Position numbers and translations under genes: made by a program
Shown: positions 27,301-42,370 of the stretch, piece by piece
Layout of the letters: each line of letters begins with the position of its first letter
Numbering within the stretch: position 1 is the stretch's first letter
Assembly (NCBI GenBank): GCA_035610365.1
Contig: CM069436.1
Span: 9,228,937-9,292,936, forward strand
Length of the DNA: 64,000 nucleotides
Direction of reading: 5' to 3'
Source: Aquatica leii
Lineage: Eukaryota; Arthropoda; Insecta; Coleoptera; Lampyridae
Notes under the pieces: generated by a model
Database searches by the model: none
Told to the model about the DNA's origin: nothing
Seen by the model: the letters and a program-made list of their open reading frames with translations, nothing else

Positions 27301-30300
27301 GTTTTTAATTTCACCGCTAAGAGGGCACCACACACAAAAAATTTAAATTTGATTAATTTTACTTTTTAAATTAGAATTGTAGCTACTAAATAATATATTT
27401 TAATCTGAAATATGTTTTTAATAGTTAAATTTACAACTAACGTTACACTTTATAAAGTTGCGTTTAATTTTTACTGAAAACTTAAAGAATTTACGATTTT
27501 TGGTACGTTCTCTGATTTGCTTCAAAATTCAAACAACAACAAAAAACGTATGAAAGATATTTGTTTAATTCAGTGTACTAACAATCATATTTAACAATTA
27601 CAATTAAAATTTCTCTTTTTAAGAGGTTTTTGTAAAAAACTTTATTCTTTTAATTTGAGGCGCCATCTGCCACATACTATCTGAACTTAATTAAAATATT
27701 AAAATTTTTCAACTGGTGGATAGTGGCTGAACTAAACGCAACATAAAAGTTTTTAATTTCACCGCTAAGAGGGCACCACACACAAAAAATTTAAATTTGA
27801 TTAATTTTACTTTTTAAATTAGAATTGTAGCTACTAAATAATATATTTTAATCTGAAATATGTTTTTAATAGTTAAATTTACAACTAACGTTACACTTTA
27901 TAAAGTTGCGTTTAATTTTTACTGAAAACTTAAAGAATTTAGATTTTTTGTACGTTCTCTGATTTGCTTCAAAATTCAAACAACAACAAAAAACGTATGA
28001 AAGATATTTGTTTAATTCAGTGTACTAACAATCATATTTAACAATTATAATTAAAATTTTTCTTTTTAAAAGGTTTTTGTAAAAAACTTTATTCTTTTAA
28101 TTTGAGGCGCCATCTGCCACATACTATCTGAACTTAATTAAAATATTAAAATTTTTCAACTGGTGAATAGTGGCTGAACTAAAAGCAACATAAAAGTTTT
28201 TAATTTCTCCGCTCAGATGGCACCACACAAAAAATTTAAATTTGATTATTAATGTTGCTTTTTAAATTACAATTATAGCTACTAAATAATATATTTTTAA
28301 CTGAAATATGTTCTTAATAGTTAAATTTACAACTAACGTTACACTTTATAAAGTTGCGTTTAATTTTTACTGAAAACTTAAAGAATTTACGATTTTTGGT
28401 ACGTTCTCTGATTTGCTTCAAAATTCAAACAACAACAAAAAACGTATGAAAGATATTTGTTTAATTCAGTGTACTAACAATCATATTTAACAATTATAAT
28501 TAAAATTTCTCTTTTTAAGAGGTTTTTGTAAAAAACTTTATTCTTTTAATTTGAGGCGCCATCTGCCACATACTATCTGAACTTAATTAAAATATTAAAA
28601 TTTTTCAACTGGTGGATAGTGGCTGAACTAAACGCAACATAAAAGTTTTTAATTTCACCGTTAAGATGGCACCACACACAAAAAATTTAAATTTGATTAA
28701 TTTTACTTTTTAAATTAGAATTGTAGCTACTAAATAATATATTTTAATCTGAAATATGTTTTTAATAGTTAAATTTACAACTAACGTTACACTTTATAAA
28801 GTTGCGTTTAATTTTTACTGAAAACTTAAAGAATTTAGATTTTTTGTACGTTCTCTGATTTGCTTCAAAATTCAAACAACAACAAAAAACGTATGAAAGA
28901 TATTTGTTTAATTCAGTCTACTAACAATCATATTTAACAATTATAATTAAAATTTCTCTTTTTAAAAGGTTTTTGTAAAAAACTTTATTCTTTTAATTTG
29001 AAACGCCATCTGCCACATACTATCTGAACTTAATTAAAATATTAAAATTTTTCAACTGGTGAATAGTGGCTGAACTAAAAGCAACATAAAAGTTTTTAAT
29101 TTCTCCGCTCAGATGGCACCACACACAAAAAATTTAAATTTGATTATTAATGTTGCTTTTTAAATTACAATTATAGCTACTAAATAATATATTTTTAACT
29201 AAAATATGTTCTTAATAGTTAAATTTACAACTAACGTTACACTTTATAAAGTTGCGTTTAATTTTTACTGAAAACTTAAAGAATTTACGATTTTTTGTAC
29301 GTTCTCTGATTTGCTTCAAAATTCAAACAACAACAAAAAACGTATGAAAGATATTTGTTTAATTCAGTGTACTAACAATCATATTTAACAATTATAATTA
29401 AAATTTCTCTTTTTAAAAGGTTTTTGTAAAAAACTTTATTCTTTTAATTTGAGGCGCCATCTGCCACATACTATCTGAACTTAATTAAAATATTAAAATT
29501 TTTCAACTGGTGAATAGTGGCTGAACTAAAAGCAACATAAAAGTTTTTAATTTCTCCGCTCAGATGGCACCACACACAAAAAATTTAAATTTGATTATTA
29601 ATGTTGCTTTTTAAATTACAATTATAGCTACTAAATAATATATTTTTAACTGAAATATGTTCTTAATAGTTAAATTTACAACTAACGTTACACTTTATAA
29701 AGTTGCGTTTAATTTTTACTGAAAACTTAAAGAATTTACGATTTTTTGTACGTTCTCTGATTTGCTTCAAAATTCAAACAACAACAAAAAACGTATGAAA
29801 GATATTTGTTTAATTCAGTGTACTAACAATCATATTTAACAATTATAATTAAAATTTCTCTTTTAAAAGGTTTTTGTAAAAACTTTATTCTTTTAATTTG
29901 AGGCGCCATCTGCCACATACTATCTGAACTTAATTAAAATATTAAAATTTTTCAACTGGTGGATAGTGGCTGAACTAAACGCAACATAAAAGTTTTTAAT
30001 TTCACCGCTAAGATGGCACCACACACAAAAAATTTAAATTTGATTAATTTTACTTTTTAAATTAGAATTGTAGCTACTAAATAATATATTTTAATCTGAA
30101 ATATGTTTTTAATAGTTAAATTTACAACTAACGTTACACTTTATAAAGTTGCGTTTAATTTTTACTGAAAACTTAAAGAATTTACGATTTTTTGTACGTT
30201 CTCTGATTTGCTTCAAAATTCAAACAACAACAAAAAACGTATGAAAGATATTTGTTTAATTCAGTGTACTAACAATCATATTTAACAATTATAATTAAAA

Positions 30301-33300
30301 TTTTTCTTTTTAAAAGGTTTTTGTAAAAAACTTTATTCTTTTAATTTGAGGCGCCATCTGCCACATACTATCTGAACTTAATTAAAATATTAAAATTTTT
30401 CAACTGGTGAATAGTGGCTGAACTAAAAGCAACATAAAAGTTTTTAATTTCTCCGCTCAGATGGCACCACACACAAAAAATTTAAATTTGATTATTAATG
30501 TTGCTTTTTAAATTAGAATTGTAGCTACTAAATAATATATTTTAATCTGAAATATGTTTTTAATAGTTAAATTTACAACTAACGTTACACTTTATAAAGT
30601 TGCGTTTAATTTTTACTGAAAACTTAAAGAATTTACGATTTTTTGTACGTTCTCTGATTTGCTTCAAAATTCAAACAACAACAAAAAACGTATGAAAGAT
30701 ATTTGTTTAATTCAGTCTACTAACAATCATATTTAACAATTATAATTAAAATTTCTCTTTTTAAAAGGTTTTTGTAAAGAACTTTATTCTTTTAATTTGA
30801 GGCGCCATCTGCCACATACTATCTGAACTTAATTAAAATATTAAAATTTTTCAACTGGTGGATAGTGGCTGAACTAAACGCAACATAAAAGTTTTTAATT
30901 TCACCGCTAAGAGGGCACCACACACAAAAAATTTAAATTTGATTAATTTTACTTTTTAAATTAGAATTGTAGCTACTAAATAATATATTTTAATCTGAAA
31001 TATGTTTTTAATAGTTAAATTTACAACTAACGTTACACTTTATAAAGTTGCGTTTAATTTTTACTGAAAACTTAAAGAATTTACGATTTTTTGTACGTTC
31101 TCTGATTTGCTTCAAAATTCAAACAACAACAAAAAACGTATGAAAGATATTTGTTTAATTCAGTGTACTAACAATCATATTTAACAATTATAATTAAAAT
31201 TTCTCTTTTTAAGAGGTTTTTGTAAAAAACTTTATTCTTTTAATTTGAGGCGCCATCTGCCACATACTATCTGAACTTAATTAAAATATTAAAATTTTTC
31301 AACTGGTGGATAGTGGCTGAACTAAACGCAACATAAAAGTTTTTAATTTCACCGCTAAGATGGCACCACACACAAAAAATTTAAATTTGATTAATTTTAC
31401 TTTTTAAATTAGAATTGTAGCTACTAAATAATATATTTTAATCTGAAATATGTTTTTAATAGTTAAATTTACAACTAACGTTACACTTTATAAAGTTGCG
31501 TTTAATTTTTACTGAAAACTTAAAGAATTTACGATATTTTGTACGTTCTCTGATTTGCTTCAAAATTCAAACAACAACAAAAAACGTATGAAAGATATTT
31601 GTTTAATTCAGTGTACTAACAATCATATTTAACAATTATAATTAAAATTTCTCTTTTTAAAAGGTTTTTGTAAAAAACTTTATTCTTTTAATTTGAGGCG
31701 CCATCTGCCACATACTATCTGAACTTAATTAAAATATTAAAATTTTTCAACTGGTGAATAGTGGCTGAACTAAAAGCAACATAAAAGTTTTTAATTTCTC
31801 CGCTCAGATGGCACCACACACAAAAAATTTAAATTTGATTATTAATGTTGCTTTTTAAATTAGAATTGTAGCTACTAAATAATATATTTTAATCTGAAAT
31901 ATGTTTTTAATAGTTAAATTTACAACTAACGTTACACTTTATAAAGTTGCGTTTAATTTTTACTGAAAACTTAAAGAATTTACGATTTTTTGTACGTTCT
32001 CTGATTTGCTTCAAAATTCAAACAACAACAAAAAACGTATGAAAGATATTTGTTTAATTCAGTCTACTAACAATCATATTTAACAATTATAATTAAAATT
32101 TCTCTTTTTAAAAGGTTTTTGTAAAAAACTTTATTCTTTTAATTTGAGGCGCCATCTGCCACATACTATCTGAACTTAATTAAAATATTAAAATTTTTCA
32201 ACTGGTGGATAGTGGCTGAACTAAACGCAACATAAAAGTTTTTAATTTCACCGCTAAGAGGGCACCACACACAAAAAATTTAAATTTGATTAATTTTACT
32301 TTTTAAATTAGAATTGTAGCTACTAAATAATATATTTTAATCTGAAATATGTTTTTAATAGTTAAATTTACAACTAACGTTACACTTTATAAAGTTGCGT
32401 TTAATTTTTACTGAAAACTTAAAGAATTTACGATTTTTTGTACGTTCTCTGATTTGCTTCAAAATTCAAACAACAACAAAAACCGTATAAAAGATATTTG
32501 TTTATTTAGTGTACTAACAATCATATTTAACAATTATAATTAAAATTTCTCTTTTTAAGAGGTTTTTGTAAAAAACTTTATTCTTTTAATTTGAAGCGCC
32601 ATCTGCCACATACTATCTGAACTTAATTAAAATATTAAAATTAATCAACTGGTGGATAGTGGCTGAACTAAACGCAACATAAAAGTTTTTAATTTCTCCG
32701 CTAAGATGGCACCACACACAAAAAATTTAAATATGATTAATTTTGCTTTTTAAATTAGAATTGTAGCTACGAAATAATATATTTTAATCTGAAATATGTT
32801 TTTAATAGTTAAATTTACAACTAACGTTACACTTTATGAAGTTGAGTTTAATTTTTACTGAAAACTTAAAGAATTTACGATTTTTTGTACGTTCTCTGAT
32901 TTGCTTCAAAATTTAAACAACAACAAAAAACGTATAAAAGATATTTGTTTATTTAGTGTACTAACAATCACATTTAACAATTATAATTAAAATGTCTCTT
33001 TTTAAGAGGTTTTTGTAAAAAAATTTTATCCTTTAATTTGTGGCGCCATCTGCCACATACTTTTTGAACTTAATTAAAATATTAAAATTTTTCAACTGGT
33101 GGATAGTGGCTGAACTAAACGCAACATAAAAGTTTTTAATTTCACCGCTAAGAGGGCACCACACACAAAAAATTTAAATTTGATTAATTTTACTTTTTAA
33201 ATTAGAATTGTAGCTACTAAATAATATATTTTAATCTGAAATATGTTTTTAATAGTTAAATTTACAACTAACGTTACACTTTATAAAGTTGCGTTTAATT

Positions 33301-36300
33301 TTTACTGAAAACTTAAAGAATTTACGATTTTTTGTACGTTCTCTGATTTGCTTCAAAATTCAAACAACAACAAAAAACGTATGAAAGATATTTGTTTAAT
33401 TCAGTGTACTAACAATCATATTTAACAATTATAATTAAAATTTCTCTTTTTAAGAGGTTTTTGTAAAAAACTTTATTCTTTTAATTTGAGGCGCCATCTG
33501 CCACATACTATCTGAACTTAATTAAAATATTAAAATTTTTCAACTGGTGGATAGTGGCTGAACTAAACGCAACATAAAAGTTTTTAATTTCACCGCTAAG
33601 ATGGCACCACACACAAAAAATTTAAATTTGATTAATTTTACTTTTTAAATTAGAATTGTAGCTACTAAATAATATATTTTAATCTGAAATATGTTTTTAA
33701 TAGTTAAATTTACAACTAACGTTACACTTTATAAAGTTGCGTTTAATTTTTACTGAAAACTTAAAGAATTTACGATTTTTTGTACGTTCTCTGATTTGCT
33801 TCAAAATTCAAACAACAACAAAAACGTATGAAAGATATTTGTTTAATTCAGTCTACTAACAATCATATTTAACAATTATAATTAAAATTTCTCTTTTTAA
33901 AAGGTTTTTGTAAAAACTTTATTCTTTTAATTTGAGGCGCCATCTGCCACATACTATCTGGAACTTAATTAAAATATTAAAATTTTTCAACTGGTGAATA
34001 GTGGCTGAACTAAAAGCAACATAAAAGTTTTTATTTTCTCCGCTCAGATGGCACCACACACAAAAAATTTAAATTTGATTATTAATGTTGCTTTTTAAAT
34101 TACAATTATAGCTACTAAATAATATATTTTTAACTGAAATATGTTCTTAATAGTTAAATTTACAACTAACGTTACACTTTATAAAGTTGCGTTTAATTTT
34201 TACTGAAAACTTAAAGAATTTACGATTTTTTGTACGTTCTCTGATTTGCTTCAAAATTCAAACAACAACAAAAAACGTATGAAAGATATTTGTTTAATTC
34301 AGTCTACTAACAATCATATTTAACAATTATAATTAAAATTTCTCTTTTTAAAAGGTTTTTGTAAAAAACTTTATTCTTTTAATTTGAGGCGCCATCTGCC
34401 ACATACTATCTGAACTTAATTAAAATATTAAAATTTTTCAACTGGTGGATAGTGGCTGAACTAAACGCAACATAAAAGTTTTTAATTTCACCGCTAAGAG
34501 GGCACCACACACAAAAAATTTAAATTTGATTAATTTTACTTTTTAAATTAGAATTGTAGCTACTAAATAATATATTTTAATCTGAAATATGTTTTTAATA
34601 GTTAAATTTACAACGAACGTTACACTTTATAAAGTTGCGTTTAATTTTACTGAAAACTTAAAGAATTTAGATTTTTTGTACGTTCTCTGATTTGCTTCAA
34701 AATTCAAACAACAACAAAAAACGTATGAAAGATATTTGTTTAATTCAGTCTACTAACAATCATATTTAACAATTATAATTAAAATTTCTCTTTTTAAAAG
34801 GTTTTTGTAAAAAACTTTATTCTTTTAATTTGAAACGCCATCTGCCACATACTATCTGAACTTAATTAAAATATTAAAATTTTTCAACTGGTGAATAGTG
34901 GCTGAACTAAAAGCAACATAAAAGTTTTTAATTTCTCCGCTCAGATGGCACCACACACAAAAAATTTAAATTTGATTATTAATGTTGCTTTTTAAATTAC
35001 AATTATAGCTACTAAATAATATATTTTTAACTAAAATATGTTCTTAATAGTTAAATTTACAACTAACGTTACACTTTATAAAGTTGCGTTTAATTTTTAC
35101 TGAAAACTTAAAGAATTTACGATTTTTTGTACGTTCTCTGATTTGCTTCAAAATTCAAACAACAACAAAAACGTATGAAAGATATTTGTTTAATTCAGTG
35201 TACTAACAATCATATTTAACAATTATAATTAAAATTTCTCTTTTTAAAAGGTTTTTGTAAAAAACTTTATTCTTTTAATTTGAGGCGCCATCTGCCACAT
35301 ACTATCTGAACTTAATTAAAATATTAAAATTTTTCAACTGGTGAATAGTGGCTGAACTAAAAGCAACATAAAAGTTTTTAATTTCTCCGCTCAGATGGCA
35401 CCACACACAAAAATTTAAATTTGATTATTAATGTTGCTTTTTAAATTACAATTATAGCTACTAAATAATATATTTTTAACTGAAATATGTTCTTAATAGT
35501 TAAATTTACAACTAACGTTACACTTTATAAAGTTGCGTTTAATTTTTACTGAAAACTTAAAGAATTTACGATTTTTTGTACGTTCTCTGATTTGCTTCAA
35601 AATTCAAACAACAACAAAAACGTATGAAAGATATTTGTTTAATTCAGTGTACTAACAATCATATTTAACAATTATAATTAAAATTTTCTTTTTAAAAGGT
35701 TTTTGTAAAAACTTTTTTCTTTTAATTTGAGGCGCCATCTGCCACATACTATCTGAACTTAATTAAAATATTAAAATTTTTCAACTGGTGAATAGTGGCT
35801 GAACTAAAAGCAACATAAAAGTTTTTAATTTCTCCGCTCAGATGGCACCACACAAAAAATTTAAATTTGATTATTAATGTTGCTTTTTAAATTACAATTA
35901 TAGCTACTAAATAATATATTTTTAACTGAAATATGTTCTTAATAGTTAAATTTACAACTAACGTTACACTTTATAAAGTTGCGTTTAATTTTTACTGAAA
36001 ACTTAAAGAATTTACGATTTTTGGTACGTTCTCTGATTTGCTTCAAAATTCAAACAACAACAAAAAACGTATGAAAGATATTTGTTTAATTCAGTGTACT
36101 AACAATCATATTTAACAATTATAATTAAAATTTCTCTTTTTAAGAGGTTTTTGTAAAAAACTTTATTCTTTTAATTTGAGGCGCCATCTGCCACATACTA
36201 TCTGAACTTAATTAAAATATTAAAATTTTTCAACTGGTGGATAGTGGCTGAACTAAACGCAACATAAAAGTTTTTAATTTCACCGCTAAGATGGCACCAC

Positions 36301-39300
36301 ACACAAAAAATTTAAATTTGATTAATTTTACTTTTTAAATTAGAATTGTAGCTACTAAATAATATATTTTAATCTGAAATATGTTTTTAATAGTTAAATT
36401 TACAACTAACGTTACACTTTATAAAGTTGCGTTTAATTTTTACTGAAAACTTAAAGAATTTAGATTTTTTGTACGTTCTCTGATTTGCTTCAAAATTCAA
36501 ACAACAACAAAAAACGTATGAAAGATATTTGTTTAATTCAGTCTACTAACAATCATATTTAACAATTATAATTAAAATTTCTCTTTTTAAAAGGTTTTTG
36601 TAAAAAACTTTATTCTTTTAATTTGAAACGCCATCTGCCACATACTATCTGAACTTAATTAAAATATTAAAATTTTTCAACTGGTGAATAGTGGCTGAAC
36701 TAAAAGCAACATAAAAGTTTTTAATTTCTCCGCTCAGATGGCACCACACACAAAAAATTTAAATTTGATTATTAATGTTGCTTTTTAAATTACAATTATA
36801 GCTACTAAATAATATATTTTTAACTAAAATATGTTCTTAATAGTTAAATTTACAACTAACGTTACACTTTATAAAGTTGCGTTTAATTTTTACTGAAAAC
36901 TTAAAGAATTTACGATTTTTTGTACGTTCTCTGATTTGCTTCAAAATTCAAACAACAACAAAAACGTATGAAAGATATTTGTTTAATTCAGTGTACTAAC
37001 AATCATATTTAACAATTATAATTAAAATTTCTCTTTTTAAAAGGTTTTTGTAAAAAACTTTATTCTTTTAATTTGAGGCGCCATCTGCCACATACTATCT
37101 GAACTTAATTAAAATATTAAAATTTTTCAACTGGTGAATAGTGGCTGAACTAAAAGCAACATAAAAGTTTTTAATTTCTCCGCTCAGATGGCACCACACA
37201 CAAAAAATTTAAATTTGATTATTAATGTTGCTTTTTAAATTACAATTGTAGCTACTAAATAATATATTTTTAACTGAAATATGTTCTTAATAGTTAAATT
37301 TACAACTAACGTTACACTTTATGAAGTTGAGTTTAATTTTTACTGAAAACTTAAAGAATTTACGATTTTTTGTACGTTCTCTGATTTGCTTCAAAATTTA
37401 AACAACAACAAAAAACGTATAAAAGATATTTGTTTAATTCAGTGTACTAACAATCATATTTAACAATTATAATTAAAATTTCTCTTTTTAAGAGGTTTTT
37501 GTAAAAAACTTTATTCTTTTAATTTGAGGCGCCATCTGCCACATACTATCTGAACTTAATTAAAATATTAAAATTTTTCAACTGGTGGATAGTGGCTGAA
37601 CTAAACGCAACATAAAAGTTTTTAATTTCACCGCTAAGATGGCACCACACACAAAAAATTTAAATTTGATTAATTTTACTTTTTAAATTAGAATTGTAGC
37701 TACTAAATAATATATTTTAATCTGAAATATGTTTTTAATAGTTAAATTTACAACTAACGTTACACTTTATAAAGTTGCGTTTAATTTTTACTGAAAACTT
37801 AAAGAATTTACGATTTTTTGTACGTTCTCTGATTTGCTTCAAAATTCAAACAACAACAAAAAACGTATGAAAGATATTTGTTTAATTCAGTCTACTAACA
37901 ATCATATTTAACAATTATAATTAAAATTTCTCTTTTTAAAAGGTTTTTGTAAAAAACTTTATTCTTTTAATTTGAGGCGCCATCTGCCACATACTATCTG
38001 AACTTAATTAAAATATTAAAATTTTTCAACTGGTGGATAGTGGCTGAACTAAACGCAACATAAAAGTTTTTAATTTCACCGCTAAGATGGCACCACACAC
38101 AAAAAATTTAAATTTGATTAATTTTACTTTTTAAATTAGAATTGTAGCTACTAAATAATATATTTTAATCTGAAATATGTTTTTAATAGTTAAATTTACA
38201 ACTAACGTTACACTTTATGAAGTTGAGTTTAATTTTTACTGAAAACTTAAAGAATTTACGATTTTTTGTACGTTCTCTGATTTGCATCAAAATTTAAACA
38301 ACAACAAAAAACGTATAAAAGATATTTGTTTATTTAGTGTACTAACAATCATATTTAACAATTATAATTAAAATTTCTCTTTTTAAGAGGTTTTTGTAAA
38401 AAACTTTATTCTTTTAATTTGAGGCGCCATCTGCCACATACTATCTGAACTTAATTAAAATATTAAAATTTTTCAACTGGTGGATAGTGGCTGAACTAAA
38501 CGCAACATAAAAGTTTTTAATTTCACCGCTAAGAGGGCACCACACACAAAAAATTTAAATTTGATTAATTTTACTTTTTAAATTAGAATTGTAGCTACTA
38601 AATAATATATTTTAATCTGAAATATGTTTTTAATAGTTAAATTTACAACTAACGTTACACTTTATAAAGTTGCGTTTAATTTTTACTGAAAACTTAAAGA
38701 ATTTACGATTTTTGTACGTTCTCTGATTTGCTTCAAAATTCAAACAACAACAAAAAACGTATGAAAGATATTTGTTTAATTCAGTCTACTAACAATCATA
38801 TTTAACAATTATAATTAAAATTTCTCTTTTAAAAGGTTTTTGTAAAAACTTTATTCTTTTAATTTGAGGCGCGATCTGCCACATACTATCTGAACTTAAT
38901 TAAAATATTAAAATTTTTCAACTGGTGGATAGTGGCTGAACTAAACGCAACATAAAAGTTTTTAATTTTACCGCTACGAGGGCACCACACACAAAAATTT
39001 AAATTTGATTAATTTTACTTTTTAAATTAGAATTGTAGCTACTAAATAATATATTTTAATCTGAAATATGTTTTTAATAGTTAAATTTACAACTAACGTT
39101 ACACTTTATAAAGTTGCGTTTAATTTTTACTGAAAACTTAAAGAATTTACGATTTTTGTACGTTCTCTGATTTGCTTCAAAATTCAAACAACAACAAAAA
39201 CGTATGAAAGATATTTGTTTAATTCAGTCTACTAACAATCATATTTAACAATTATAATTAAAATTTCTCTTTAAAAGGTTTTTGTAAAAACTTTATTCTT

Positions 39301-42300
39301 TTAATTTGAGGCGCCATCTGCCACATACTATCTGAACTTAATTAAAATATTAAAATTTTTCAACTGGTGAATAGTGGCTGAACTAAAAGCAACATAAAAG
39401 TTTTTAATTTCTCCGCTCAGATGGCACCACACACAAAAAATTTAAATTTGATTATTAATGTTGCTTTTTAAATTACAATTATAGCTACTAAATAATATAT
39501 TTTTAACTGAAATATGTTCTTAATAGTTAAATTTACAACTAACGTTACACTTTATAAAGTTGCGTTTAATTTTTACTGAAAACTTAAAGAATTTACGATT
39601 TTTTGTACGTTCTCTGATTTGCTTCAAAATTCAAACAACAACAAAAAACGTATGAAAGATATTTGTTTAATTCAGTGTACTAACAATCATATTTAACAAT
39701 TATAATTAAAATTTCTCTTTTTAAGAGGTTTTTGTAAAAAACTTTATTCTTTTAATTTGAGGCGCCATCTGCCACATACTATCTGAACTTAATTAAAATA
39801 TTAAAATTTTTCAACTGGTGAATAGTGGCTGAACTAAAAGCAACATAAAAGTTTTTAATTTCTCCGCTCAGATGGCACCACACACAAAAAATTTAAATTT
39901 GATTATTAATGTTGCTTTTTAAATTACAATTATAGCTACTAAATAATATATTTTTAACTGAAATATGTTCTTAATAGTTAAATTTACAACTAACGTTACA
40001 CTTTATAAAGTTGCGTTTAATTTTTACTGAAAACTTAAAGAATTTACGATTTTTTGTACGTTCTCTGATTTGCTTCAAAATTCAAACAACAACAAAAAAC
40101 GTATGAAAGATATTTGTTTAATTCAGTGTACTAACAATCATATTTAACAATTATAATTAAAATTTCTCTTTTTAAGAGGTTTTTGTAAAAAACTTTATTC
40201 TTTTAATTTGAGGCGCCATCTGCCACATACTATCTGAACTTAATTAAAATATTAAAATTTTTCAACTGGTGGATAGTGGCTGAACTAAACGCAACATAAA
40301 AGTTTTTAATTTCACCGCTAAGATGGCACCACACACAAAAAATTTAAATTTGATTAATTTTACTTTTTAAATTAGAATTGTAGCTACTAAATAATATATT
40401 TTAATCTGAAATATGTTTTTAATAGTTAAATTTACAACTAACGTTACACTTTATAAAGTTGCGTTTAATTTTTACTGAAAACTTAAAGAATTTACGATTT
40501 TTTGTACGTTCTCTGATTTGCTTCAAAATTCAAACAACAACAAAAAACGTATGAAAGATATTTGTTTAATTCAGTCTACTAACAATCATATTTAACAATT
40601 ATAATTAAAATTTCTCTTTTTAAAAGGTTTTTGTAAAAAACTTTATTCTTTTAATTTGAGGCGCCATCTGCCACATACTATCTGAACTTAATTAAAATAT
40701 TAAAATTTTTCAACTGGTGAATAGTGGCTGAACTAAAAGCAACATAAAAGTTTTTAATTTCTCCGCTCAGATGGCACCACACACAAAAAATTTAAATTTG
40801 ATTATTAATGTTGCTTTTTAAATTACAATTATAGCTACTAAATAATATATTTTTAACTGAAATATGTTCTTAATAGTTAAATTTACAACTAACGTTACAC
40901 TTTATAAAGTTGCGTTTAATTTTTACTGAAAACTTAAAGAATTTACGATTTTGTACGTTCTCTGATTTGCTTCAAAATTCAAACAACAACAAAAAACGTA
41001 TGAAAGATATTTGTTTAATTCAGTGTACTAACAATCATATTTAACAATTATAATTAAAATTTCTCTTTTTAAGAGGTTTTTGTAAAAACTTTATTCTTTT
41101 AATTTGAGGCGCCATCTGCCACATACTATCTGAACTTAATTAAAATATTAAAATTTTTCAACTGGTGGATAGTGGCTGAACTAAACGCAACATAAAAGTT
41201 TTTAATTTCACCGCTAAGATGGCACCACACACAAAAATTTAAATTTGATTAATTTTACTTTTTAAATTAGAATTGTAGCTACTAAATAATATATTTTAAT
41301 CTGAAATATGTTTTTAATAGTTAAATTTACAACTAACGTTACACTTTATAAAGTTGCGTTTAATTTTTACTGAAAACTTAAAGAATTTACGATTTTTTGT
41401 ACGTTCTCTGATTTGCTTCAAAATTCAAACAACAACAAAAAACGTATGAAAGATATTTGTTTAATTCAGTCTACTAACAATCATATTTAACAATTATAAT
41501 TAAAATTTCTCTTTTTAAAAGGTTTTTGTAAAAAACTTTATTCTTTTAATTTGAGGCGCCATCTGCCACATACTATCTGAACTTAATTAAAATATTAAAA
41601 TTTTTCAACTGGTGGATAGTGGCTGAACTAAACGCAACATAAAAGTTTTTAATTTCACCGCTAAGATAGCACCACACACAAAAAATTTAAATTTGATAAC
41701 GTTGCTTTTTAAATTACAATTATAGCTACTAAATAATATATTTTTAACTGAAATATATTTTTAATAGTTAAATTTACAACTAACGTTACACTTTATGAAG
41801 TTGAGTTTAATTTTTACTGAAAACTTAAAGAATTTACGATTTTTAGTACGTATTCTGATTTGCTTCATAATTTAAACAACAAAAAACGTATAAAAGATAT
41901 TTGTTTATTGTGTACTAACAATCATATTTAACAATTATAATTAAAATTACTCTTTTTAAGAGGTATGTATTTGTAAAAAAATTAATTTTTTTAATTTGAG
42001 GCGCCATCTGCCGCATACTTTTTGAACTTAATTAAAATATTAAAATTTTTCAACTGGTGGATAGTGGCTGAACTAAACGCAACATAAAAGTTTTTAATTT
42101 CTCCGCTAAGATGGCATCACACACAAAAAATTTAAATTTGATTAACGTTGCTTTTTAAATTACAATTGTAGCTACTAAATAATATATTTTTAACTGAAAT
42201 ATGTTTCTAATATTTAAATTTACAACTGAGGTTACACTTTATGAAGTTGTGGTTAATATTCACTGAAAATTTCAAGTTTTCACGATTTTGTACATTCTCT

Positions 42301-42370
42301 GATTCACTTTAAAGTTTAAACAATAAAAAGAAATTTATAACAATTATTTGTTTTAATTTAGTTTATTAAA
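24310..42370. repeat. 447-bp satellite array, about 40 units
   Basis: GGCGCCATCTGCCACATACT recurs every 446-451 bp from 24971 to 41997 (for example 24971, 25417, 25864, 26311, 26757, 27208, 27656, 28103, 28552); a diverged unit starts at 24526 and a partial one near 24320. There are two main variants: A (GGTGGATAGTGG, AAACGCAAC, CACCGCTAAGA) and B (GGTGAATAGTGG, AAAAGCAAC, CTCCGCTCAGATGG, TTATTAATGTTGC), plus A/B hybrids. The units have no coding frame. The array fills most of the 20.6 kb between the 3' ends of Rictor and the SEC14-like gene. True copy number could differ if the assembly collapsed or expanded it. Confidence 0.97.
26311..26440. promoter_or_regulatory. CTCF-like (or YY1-like) motif pair in a reference satellite unit
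   Basis: In each satellite unit the - strand of GGCGCCATCTGCC reads GGCAGATGGCGCC, and about 110 bp on the + strand reads CTAAGATGGCACC or CTCAGATGGCACC. Both fit the insect CTCF core AGRKGGCRS (from memory) and point away from each other. AAGATGGC also fits a YY1-type site. Binding is not shown by sequence. Confidence 0.35.

Noticed and set aside
24310..42370. CRISPR-like or coding repeat
   Set aside because: The repeat is a 447-bp head-to-tail satellite without spacers and without open frames.
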